DNA of 33,593 nucleotides from a virus, in the IMG/VR virus record IMGVR_UViG_3300025645_000241, positions 1-33,593 of that record; one strand, given 5' to 3'. The position numbers and the translations under genes are program-made. This document shows, piece after piece, positions 7,719 to 12,454 of this stretch (its first letter is position 1; every line of letters begins with the position of its first letter). Below the pieces are notes generated by a model that was given only the letters and a program-made list of their open reading frames with translations, ran no database searches and was not told the DNA's origin.

Positions 7719-7784
7719 TCCTTTCAGGGAGACATGCCTCCTTAGAGGGCTTTAAAGCCTATGGAGAACTTAGTCTTCTAAGTT
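7719..7784 (-). promoter_or_regulatory. Structured 5' leader of the packaging operon, with a 3-codon ORF
   Basis: The leader of the minus-strand transcript contains a perfect 7-bp hairpin (AACTTAG and CTAAGTT around a 4-base loop, 7767-7784) and a 12-bp palindrome GGCTTTAAAGCC (7748-7759). It also holds a strong ribosome site AAGGAGG placed before ATG TCT CCC TGA, a three-codon frame ending shortly before the terS ribosome site. The elements are seen; a regulatory role is only inferred. Confidence 0.4.
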
Positions 7785-7840
7785 TCCCCAATGATTAACA
7801 ATTAAGACAGTAATCTAAATGAACTATACCTTCTAAGAAG

Positions 7841-7869
7841 ATCATAGCAACATGTGCAGATTCTGTCAA
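7841..7869 (-). promoter_or_regulatory. Minus-strand sigma-70 promoter, proximal
   Basis: TTGACA (7869-7864), a 17-base spacer ending in TGC, then TATGAT (7846-7841). The -35 is perfect, the -10 matches 5 of 6 and is of the extended type. The predicted start near 7834 gives a leader of about 125 bases before the first packaging gene. Confidence 0.75.
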
Positions 7870-7913
7870 GTTTCTATGATGGGGCCCGACATCACAGTTC
7901 ATTTGAGTTACTG

Positions 7914-7927
7914 ATAGGAATTCCTAT
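7914..7927. promoter_or_regulatory. 14-bp perfect palindrome at the distal promoter start site
   Basis: ATAGGAATTCCTAT is a perfect inverted repeat placed immediately downstream of the TATAAT of the distal minus promoter, at about +1 to +14. This is a typical position for a repressor operator. No repressor gene is recognised in the window, so the role is inferred. Confidence 0.4.
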
Positions 7928-7933
7928 ACAAAT

Positions 7934-7961
7934 ATTATAGCACAAAATCCTCAGAAGTCAA
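7934..7961 (-). promoter_or_regulatory. Minus-strand sigma-70 promoter, distal
   Basis: TTGACT (7961-7956), a 16-base spacer ending TGTGC, then a perfect TATAAT (7939-7934) with the TGn extended -10. It is in tandem with the proximal promoter about 90 bases downstream, and both would drive the packaging/head operon. Confidence 0.75.
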
Positions 7962-8326
7962 GCCTTTATTTACATAAAACACAAATAAACATAAATATAG
8001 TTGAAGCGAGCACTAACTTCGTTAACTTAGGGTGTCTTTTGCTTCAAAGGGAACTGCGTTAGCGCAGAAAGAGCCCTCATCTCTTAGCTCCTTTATAGCA
8101 ATTCCTTATATATAACAACTTATACAGCTATTCTTTTATATATCAAGGGCTTATATGCGCTCCGAAGGCTTTCATCTGTCCCTATTTAGTCTACTTTCTT
8201 GGTGCTTTAAAGGCTTCATTTCTCCTTTTTGTGAGCTTTGGAGGCTCCCACAGTAATTCCAGAGCTACAAAGCCCCCTCCCCCCCCTTCAAGGCAATCTC
8301 TCAAGCCCTTTGAAGCCTCGGGCACA

Positions 8327-8375
8327 GCTCCGAAGGGCTGCTGAGGGCTGCTGAGTGCTCCGAAGGGCTGCTGAG
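8327..8375. repeat. Short direct-repeat array GCTCCGAAGGGCTGCTGAG
   Basis: A 19-base unit occurs at 8327-8345 and again at 8357-8375, with a half copy (GGCTGCTGAG, 8346-8355) between. Each full unit contains the CTCCGAAG octamer found across the window. It could be a protein-binding array or a replication slippage product. Confidence 0.7.
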
Positions 8376-8574
8376 CAAGGGGGAAGGGCTTAAAAGGATC
8401 CTATAGAGCCCACCTATCATGCCTCACCGACCAATAGTTAAAGCCTATTAATCCTTCTGTGTTGTATTTAAGCAACAGCAAAGCAATTGCCATGCCAACT
8501 AATAAGCATGCCAAGCCATAGAACGCTCTCTAAGCCCTTCGAAGGCATACGAGCCACTGCCACACCTAAGAAAG

Positions 8575-8710
8575 TTATTCACATTCAAGACAATGTTATC
8601 AACATAAAAGCCTGCTAAGCACTCTTATATAAGACTAACAAGCTGTGGATAACTATTTATGTCTGCAAACCAAAGCATTCATTTATAAATAATTAAACAA
8701 AGAATAGAAA
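8575..8710. other. Candidate replication origin: DnaA-box cluster with AT-rich DNA
   Basis: Three DnaA-box-like 9-mers lie within 80 bases: TTATTCACA (plus, 8575-8583) and TTATCCACA (minus, 8652-8644), both perfect to TTATNCACA, and TTATCAACA (plus, 8596-8604) with one mismatch. A perfect palindrome TCTTATATAAGA lies between them (8623-8634). A strongly AT-rich stretch (about 8653-8710) follows, as expected for a duplex-unwinding element. The sites are visible. Origin function and use of host DnaA are inferred, since the phage also encodes its own primase-helicase and polymerase. Confidence 0.45.
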
Positions 8711-8712
8711 AC

Positions 8713-8754
8713 TTGATCTAGGTCAAGAGGATGTTACAGGTTTCTCCCTACACT
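8713..8754 (+). promoter_or_regulatory. FNR/ANR-like box and weak -10 upstream of the early operon
   Basis: TTGAT-CTAG-GTCAA (8713-8726) matches the FNR/ANR half-site pair TTGAT-N4-ATCAA at 9 of 10 positions. A -10-like TACACT lies at 8749-8754, giving a start near 8761. The box would then be centred at -41.5, the class II activator position. The expected -35 place holds no recognisable hexamer, which fits an activator-dependent promoter. No other strong plus-strand promoter was found before the first early gene. Chance occurrence cannot be excluded. Confidence 0.4.
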
Positions 8755-8803
8755 ACAGTCATGGGTTCAGGAATTGTCTTAAGCCCTAAACAGAAAGCCT
8801 CAA

Positions 8804-9001
8804 ATGTTAACCTTCACATGCACCAAAGACGGCAACGACAGCAATTCATATGCACTAACAGGCACACTCATTGACCATGAAGGAAAGACGGTAGAGGTAG
8901 GAGAATTCACGTTTAACCCAGTAAGAGCAGCTAAAAACATGCACTACTATATGACAGCCTTTGACAATGTACAGGTAGAATTTAAGACAATTACCCTCTA
9001 A
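8804..9001 (+). CDS. Small early protein, unknown function
   Basis: A 65-residue protein beginning MLTFTCTKDGNDSNSYALTG, the first gene of the plus-strand early operon. Alternating hydrophobic and polar residues (ALTGTLIDHEGKTVEVGEFTF) suggest a small all-beta fold, followed by an aromatic-rich helix (AAKNMHYYMTAFDN) and a last strand. There is no membrane segment and one Cys. The ribosome site is weak. It is not recognised. Its position directly behind the control region fits an early host-takeover or regulatory role, but nothing in the sequence proves this. Confidence 0.6.
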   Translation: MLTFTCTKDGNDSNSYALTGTLIDHEGKTVEVGEFTFNPVRAAKNMHYYMTAFDNVQVEFKTITL

Positions 9002-9016
9002 AGCATAGCGTGAAGC

Positions 9017-9033
9017 CTGCAAAGGCTTTGCAG
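9017..9033. promoter_or_regulatory. 17-bp palindrome between the first two early genes
   Basis: CTGCAAAG-G-CTTTGCAG is an exact inverted repeat with a single central base. It is not followed by a T run, so a terminator is unlikely. The small centre suits a dimeric protein site better than an RNA hairpin. It sits 30 bases before the GP88-like gene. Confidence 0.4.
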
Positions 9034-9063
9034 TATCCTTTCCTTCACTAACTAGGGCATATC

Positions 9064-9699
9064 ATGCAAGCAATAAAGACTCTTAAGCAAGCAAAAGCAA
9101 TAGCAGGATCATTAGGCCAACCTTCAAAGATGCCGGGGCTCTCCTATGGCATCAGCGCCAAACGCTGCATTGTTGGGGCTAAGCTGGCAACTATCGAGGG
9201 CAGTGTGTGCCATGGTTGCTATGCTTTGAAAGCCAACTACAGCTATCCATCGGTTATGAAAGCCCATGAAACCCGTTACGAGTCCTTAGATCATCCTCAG
9301 TGGGCTGAGGCAATGACGCTACAAATTGATAAGAGCCGCACACAATGGTTCCGTTGGCACGATGCAGGGGATCTACAAAGCTTTCAGCACCTGCTAAACA
9401 TTGTCAAAATTGCTGAGGCCCTGCCCTTGGTTAAATTCTGGATACCAACTCGCGAAAAGAAAATTGTTCATCAATTCGTTGACACCTTCGGAGCTTTCCC
9501 CGATAACCTGATTGTCCGTGTAAGTGCTGCTATGGTTGATGGAGGCATTCCTGCTGGGTTTGCACACACATCTACAGTGCATGAAGCCTCCGAAGCCAAG
9601 GGCACAACGTGTGAGGCTTATAAGCACAACAACAAATGTAATGATTGTCGTAAATGCTGGGATAAAGAAGTTGCTAATGTCTCCTATAAGAAGCACTAA
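9064..9699 (+). CDS. GP88-family phage protein, Cys-rich
   Basis: A 211-residue protein that reads like the phage GP88 family: 'SKMPGLSYGISAKRC..GAKLA..EGSVCHGCYALKANY', then 'FRWHDAGDLQS..HL..IVKIAE' and 'KFWIPTREK.IV', and at the end 'CNDCRKCWDKEV'. Cys residues cluster at about 35, 49 and 52 and again near the C-terminus (C..C..C), suggesting bound metal or an iron-sulphur cluster shared between the ends. A radical-SAM-like fold is a possibility, but the canonical CX3CX2C is absent. The start ATG is preceded by a short GC-poor leader. The family is widespread in phages without an established function. It is an early gene here, so it acts before particle assembly. Confidence 0.75.
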   Translation: MQAIKTLKQAKAIAGSLGQPSKMPGLSYGISAKRCIVGAKLATIEGSVCHGCYALKANYSYPSVMKAHETRYESLDHPQWAEAMTLQIDKSRTQWFRWHDAGDLQSFQHLLNIVKIAEALPLVKFWIPTREKKIVHQFVDTFGAFPDNLIVRVSAAMVDGGIPAGFAHTSTVHEASEAKGTTCEAYKHNNKCNDCRKCWDKEVANVSYKKH

Positions 9700-9729
9700 G
9701 CCCTCAAACCACTAATAACAGGTGAATTT

Positions 9730-10152
9730 ATGTATATACAATCCATATCATCAGGGGCTCATGAGCCTCAAGAGAGCAGAGATTGCACTGTTAGAGCTTT
9801 GGCTAACGCCACTGATATGCCCTACGGAGACGCACACAAAGCCCTACAAAGCAAGGGGAGACTTACCGGCTTTGGTTGCCGTGCTGGTGTGTGGCATGAA
9901 GCCTACACCGCTAACGGCCTTAAGTTTATAGGGGTTTACGGTAAAAATAACACATCTAAAGCCTTCCAGCGACTCTATCCTGTGAAGCCCTTCAAAGGGG
10001 TTTCCCTTGGGGCTTTACTGCCTAAGTTAGGGGCTGGCCGGTTTATCGTCATGATTACAGGGCATGCTATAGCTGTGGTGAATGGTTCAATAATTGACAT
10101 AGGAGGAAATAGCAGCAAAAAAAGTGTTGTTGCTGTGTATAAAGCCTCTTGA
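9730..10152 (+). CDS. Small papain-fold-like cysteine protease candidate
   Basis: A 140-residue protein starting MYIQSISSGAHEPQESRDCT with an AGGTGA ribosome site. 'RDCTVRALANATDMPYGDAHKAL' looks like the catalytic helix of a C39/papain-type peptidase (Cys 19 at the helix start). A later beta hairpin 'GRFIVMITGHAIAVVNGSIIDIGG' supplies a His (112) and Asp (123) in the usual order Cys-His-Asp. There is no signal peptide, so it would act inside the cell. Many phages carry similar short proteins with no known substrate. Protease activity is inferred from the motif only; an inactive or amidase role is also possible. It lies in the early operon. Confidence 0.55.
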   Translation: MYIQSISSGAHEPQESRDCTVRALANATDMPYGDAHKALQSKGRLTGFGCRAGVWHEAYTANGLKFIGVYGKNNTSKAFQRLYPVKPFKGVSLGALLPKLGAGRFIVMITGHAIAVVNGSIIDIGGNSSKKSVVAVYKAS

Positions 10153-10203
10153 CAACCTCCTAAGTTTCCCCGACACTATAGCTTCACTAACGAAAGAAAC
10201 CAT

Positions 10204-10341
10204 ATGGAAAATAACATGAAACCTCTTAAGCCCTATACAATCGCCACTGTTCCCTCGCGCCTTGAGCGTTTCGCTGATGTTGTCCTAGCTGTATGCTTAG
10301 GCATCGGCATTGCCTTCGGTTTATTTGTCTATTTCTCTTAA
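10204..10341 (+). CDS. 45-residue single-span membrane protein
   Basis: It starts MENNMKPLKPYTIATVPSRL and ends with a hydrophobic segment 'FADVVLAVCLGIGIAFGLFVYFS' that is long enough to cross the inner membrane once. The soluble N-terminus is short and basic. It is followed closely (9 bases) by the next small gene, whose ribosome site AGGAG overlaps its stop. Not recognised. Early single-span peptides often modify host membrane proteins, but no partner is evident. Confidence 0.6.
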   Translation: MENNMKPLKPYTIATVPSRLERFADVVLAVCLGIGIAFGLFVYFS

Positions 10342-10350
10342 GGAGCCCTC

Positions 10351-10503
10351 ATGTACAAAATTGTTCACGTCTCAAGCGGAATTGTTGCTGCAACGTTTAA
10401 TGACCGCTCATATGCTCTTGATTGGATGGCTGATAACAACAGCTTAAACGGTGAACCTGCAAACCTTTATAAACTGATTAAAATCAAAGGGGCTAATGTA
10501 TGA
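10351..10503 (+). CDS. 50-residue early protein, unknown
   Basis: It starts MYKIVHVSSGIVAATFNDRS and continues YALDWMADNNSLNGEP. It has a clear AGGAG ribosome site 5 bases before the ATG. The beta-beta-alpha character (KIVHVSSGIVAATF, then ALDWMADNN) recalls tiny phage proteins of the 'YKIVxxxxGxxxAxFxxxxxAxxW' type. Its stop overlaps the next start in ATGA, which couples their translation. Function unknown. Confidence 0.6.
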   Translation: MYKIVHVSSGIVAATFNDRSYALDWMADNNSLNGEPANLYKLIKIKGANV

Positions 10504-10706
10504 AAAAGCACAACTATTCCATTCTTGTCGATAATATTTGTTTCAATGGGCAGTATATAATGGAAGAGGACGAAGGGCGTCCACCTATATATACAGTAGT
10601 TTCCATCACATTGGATAACGCGCTTGACCTTATGCTCGTCATTGACCCGCGTGTAGTGCAGGAAATTGAGCAAACCCTTCTAGATGATTGGTTGTGGAAT
10701 GACTAA
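10500..10706 (+). CDS. 68-residue acidic early protein, unknown
   Basis: Starts MKKHNYSILVDNICFNGQYI. It is acidic overall (EEDEGRPPIYT, ending TLLDDWLWND) with an alternating beta pattern in the first half and a helix in 'DPRVVQEIEQTL'. ATGA coupling to the gene before and overlap with the one after place it in a tightly packed early cluster. An acidic small protein of this kind could mimic DNA or bind a host factor, but that is speculation. No known family was recognised. Confidence 0.55.
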   Translation: MKKHNYSILVDNICFNGQYIMEEDEGRPPIYTVVSITLDNALDLMLVIDPRVVQEIEQTLLDDWLWND

Positions 10707-10950
10707 CCTTATTAGAGGGATTGTATGGCCATTGGCAGGCTCCGCAGTGCTTGCCCTAGGTGCAGCCATTGGATACACTGCAAAGAGCGTAGAGGCTGAT
10801 CTAAAGCTTGCTAATGTTGAGGGGCTTTGCAGGCCTAGTAAGAGCTGGACAGCGCATGTATCAACTGACGACAGCGGGTATATTTGCTTTAAAGAGCAGG
10901 TATATACAAAGCGTTTAATTAAATATATTATTGTAGAAAGAACAGAATGA
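10699..10950 (+). CDS. Small membrane-anchored protein, unknown
   Basis: 83 residues starting MTNLIRGIVWPLAGSAVLAL. I chose the ATG at 10699 over an upstream in-frame ATG at 10684 because it begins at the hydrophobic segment and overlaps the previous stop. 'GIVWPLAGSAVLALGAAIGYTA' is one membrane span or an uncleaved signal anchor. The rest is soluble with two Cys (about 33 and 52 in this frame) and a basic end. It overlaps the next gene by 4 bases (ATGA). No family recognised. Confidence 0.55.
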   Translation: MTNLIRGIVWPLAGSAVLALGAAIGYTAKSVEADLKLANVEGLCRPSKSWTAHVSTDDSGYICFKEQVYTKRLIKYIIVERTE

Positions 10951-11249
10951 CTAAACATAAACACTACGACACAATCATTGCGTGGGCTAATGGGAAAGAA
11001 ATTGAAGCTAAGGAATGTAAAGGATGGCGAACAAGCTCTTCTCCTATGTGGTTCCCTGAGAGCGAATACCGCATCAAGCCAGAGCCGGTGCGAGATGTTC
11101 TGCGAGATGCTCTCATCATTAACAGCCTCAGTGCTGGGCCTTTTTTGTACGCCGCAGCCCCTTCGGAGGCCAACTTAGAGCTAGTCTTTGATGGGGCAAC
11201 GGGAAAGCTTAAGGCGGTGTCGTTTAAACAGCCTCAGAAGCCCTTCTAA
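10947..11249 (+). CDS. Conserved small phage protein with YRIKPEP motif
   Basis: A 100-residue protein starting MTKHKHYDTIIAWANGKEIE. The segment 'YDTIIAWANGKEIEAKECKGWR...PMWFPESEYRIKPEP' is a recurring phage domain of unknown function, found as short early genes in many tailed phages. The C-terminal half (VRDVLRDALIINSLSAGPFLYAA...LELVFDGATGKLKAVSF) looks like an added beta-rich part. There are no membrane segments or catalytic signature. It is coupled by ATGA overlap to the membrane-anchored gene before it. Confidence 0.65.
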   Translation: MTKHKHYDTIIAWANGKEIEAKECKGWRTSSSPMWFPESEYRIKPEPVRDVLRDALIINSLSAGPFLYAAAPSEANLELVFDGATGKLKAVSFKQPQKPF

Positions 11250-11312
11250 GCCCTTTACCCACCAAAGCAAGGGCTACGTAGCCTAAGCACTAACTAATTG
11301 AATTGAGACCCT

Positions 11313-11537
11313 ATGAAATGTATTTGTTGCAACAAGAACCTGAACGACTTCGAGAGCACCCGCCGCCACGCCATTACCCGCGAGTTCCTAGACATGTGCA
11401 ACAGCTGCCATGCCTCTGTAGCAAGCACAGCACGGCTGCCCACCATTGACAGGAAAGACCTACTAAATGGAAGCGTTATTGAAGAAGAGCTTGACAACGA
11501 TGACAATCTGGTGTACCCTACCTTTAAAGAACTATGA
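11313..11537 (+). CDS. Zinc-finger-like small protein
   Basis: A 74-residue protein starting MKCICCNKNLNDFESTRRHA. It has two Cys pairs, 'CICCNKNL' (about 3-6) and 'MCNSCHAS' (about 29-32), spaced like a treble-clef or zinc ribbon: CxxC, loop with basic residues STRRHAITREF, CxxC. The C-terminus is acidic (EEELDNDDNLVYP). Such proteins occur in podovirus early regions. It may bind nucleic acid or host polymerase; neither is shown. A 12-bp palindrome GGCTACGTAGCC (11272-11283) lies in the gap upstream. Confidence 0.62.
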   Translation: MKCICCNKNLNDFESTRRHAITREFLDMCNSCHASVASTARLPTIDRKDLLNGSVIEEELDNDDNLVYPTFKEL

Positions 11538-11610
11538 AGTTCTTAGAAGTAATAGACAACAATTCCCTTAAACCACCTTTAGTACTACAGTCCTTTAAAG
11601 AGAGAAACCT

Positions 11611-11781
11611 ATGGCTAATGACTTTTATACGAATGAAACAGAAGACAATCAGGACAACTATGATTTGATGGAACAAGAGTTTCATGAATGGCAGGTTCTT
11701 AATGATGTCGTTGCTTTGGTTGCTTCAAAGGGGCTTCCATCTGTTCTGTCGTCAATCTTAGAGATGATGGAAGACCATTGA
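11611..11781 (+). CDS. 56-residue acidic helical protein, unknown
   Basis: Starts MANDFYTNETEDNQDNYDLM and continues with helices 'EQEFHEWQVLNDVVALVASKG' and 'SVLSSILEMMED'. It is rich in Asp/Glu with no Cys and no membrane span. A purine-rich ribosome site (AGAGAGAAA) precedes the ATG. It stands alone, with about 70 bases before it and 55 after. Not recognised. Confidence 0.5.
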   Translation: MANDFYTNETEDNQDNYDLMEQEFHEWQVLNDVVALVASKGLPSVLSSILEMMEDH

Positions 11782-11836
11782 TTTATCTTCTATTCCTTAT
11801 TTGTGTATTTTTAATTAAATGTATTGGAACAACTTA

Positions 11837-12034
11837 ATGAAACCAGTAGTAGAATATGTCGGAGAAGCTGATTTTCACAACCATGCCGGTAATCCTGCTT
11901 GGCCTGTGGCTAGTGTGTATGGGATTAATCATCCTTTGTTAGGGACACAGCTTATACGAACTTCAAAGATTGTGAAAAAGCATGATAATGGTGACTTTGA
12001 AACCCTTAATACACTTTATAGGAAAACAATATGA
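11837..12034 (+). CDS. Small early protein, unknown
   Basis: 65 residues starting MKPVVEYVGEADFHNHAGNP. An upstream in-frame ATG at 11819 would add six residues (MYWNNL), but only the 11837 ATG has a possible ribosome site (GGA about 9 bases upstream). The content is mixed: 'VVEYVGEADF', then 'VYGINHPLLGTQLIRTSKIVKKHDNGDFETLNTLYRKT'. The end reads like a short beta domain 'T.LIRTSKIV....G.FETLNT.Y' seen in several tiny phage proteins. Its stop overlaps the next start (ATGA). Confidence 0.55.
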   Translation: MKPVVEYVGEADFHNHAGNPAWPVASVYGINHPLLGTQLIRTSKIVKKHDNGDFETLNTLYRKTI

Positions 12035-12177
12035 CTAAAGCCGAAACACTTGAAGTTATCAAGCTGCTCTCAGCACTTGAATCGTGGAGCTTCGCAGACA
12101 AGCACCACCTGCCCGACTACCTCTACGAAAAGATTAACGTGTTAATAAATGCGTTAACGAAGGAGGTATTGAAATGA
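12031..12177 (+). CDS. 48-residue helical protein, unknown
   Basis: Starts MTKAETLEVIKLLSALESWS. It is fully helical in appearance ('FADKHHLPDYLYEKINVLINALTKEVL'), of a type common as tiny uncharacterised phage proteins. A GGAAAA ribosome site lies upstream. The sequence AAGGAGG near its end forms the ribosome site of the next gene, which overlaps in ATGA. Confidence 0.55.
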   Translation: MTKAETLEVIKLLSALESWSFADKHHLPDYLYEKINVLINALTKEVLK

Positions 12178-12353
12178 CTTTCTGCTTCCACGACTGGAGT
12201 ATCTGGTCAAAACCATTCGACACAACAAGTGACTATCAAAAAGTTCAAGTGCGGTATTGCACCAAGTGCAACAAGTGTCATGTCAAAAAAATCAAGCAAC
12301 CTTGGAATCTCTGGTTTGGTGCAAAAGCACTTGAAGAAAGGAGCCAATCATGA
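12174..12353 (+). CDS. 59-residue zinc-knuckle-like protein
   Basis: Starts MTFCFHDWSIWSKPFDTTSD. It then has 'VQVRYCTKCNKCHVKKIKQPW', with three Cys plus a His in CxxCxxC-H spacing, and an N-terminal CFH that may complete a zinc site. 'C.HDWS.WS.........Q.RYC..CNK' is a recurrent small phage domain. It has an excellent ribosome site (AAGGAGG) and is coupled on both sides by ATGA. Probably metal-binding; its role is unknown. Confidence 0.6.
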   Translation: MTFCFHDWSIWSKPFDTTSDYQKVQVRYCTKCNKCHVKKIKQPWNLWFGAKALEERSQS

Positions 12354-12445
12354 CTAAAAACTGGCCTTTTCCTCAACGTGATTCAAACGGTGCTATAATT
12401 ATTCCTCCTAAGCCAATTCCGGTAAGGGAAGACGCACTCTTTTAA
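12350..12445 (+). CDS. 31-residue peptide, possible gene
   Basis: Starts MTKNWPFPQRDSNGAIIIPP and ends VREDALF. Support: ATGA overlap with the previous gene and an AAGGAG ribosome site within that gene. It is Pro-rich and too short to fold alone. A -10-like TGCTATAAT lies inside it, so the stretch may serve mainly as a promoter/leader for the primase-helicase gene. Confidence 0.4.
   Translation: MTKNWPFPQRDSNGAIIIPPKPIPVREDALF
12391..12399 (+). promoter_or_regulatory. Extended -10 element before the replication genes
   Basis: TGC followed by a perfect TATAAT (12394-12399) on the plus strand, about 55 bases before the primase-helicase start. No recognisable -35 lies 16-18 bases upstream. Extended -10 promoters can work without one. 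It has the same TGC-TATAAT core as the minus-strand promoters. Confidence 0.35.
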
Positions 12446-12454
12446 GGGATGAAG

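Larger units (their letters stand above)
7710..8803. other. Divergent control region without genes (1.1 kb)
   Basis: No convincing ORF lies between the divergent packaging and early operons. The region holds two tandem minus-strand promoters, palindromes, four of the 19 copies seen of the CTCCGAAG octamer, a C8 run (8279-8286), tandem GGCTGCTGAG-type repeats, a hairpin CTGCG-TTAG-CGCAG (8054-8067), direct repeats CATGCCAA (8491-8498 and 8507-8514), DnaA-box-like sites and an FNR-like box. I saw no tRNA gene and no terminator in it. It is the natural place for early regulation and replication initiation. Confidence 0.75.

Noticed and set aside
7778-10171. Repeat CTAAGTTTCCCC at 7778-7789 and 10160-10171
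   Set aside because: Only two 12-base copies in different contexts, one as part of a leader hairpin. Could be chance; nothing else supports a function.
10149-10177. Another TTGACA over a stop codon (after the cysteine protease candidate), as a plus-strand promoter
   Set aside because: At 17 bases there is only GACACT, and TATAGC lies 22 bases away. No -10 at an acceptable distance, so I did not annotate it.
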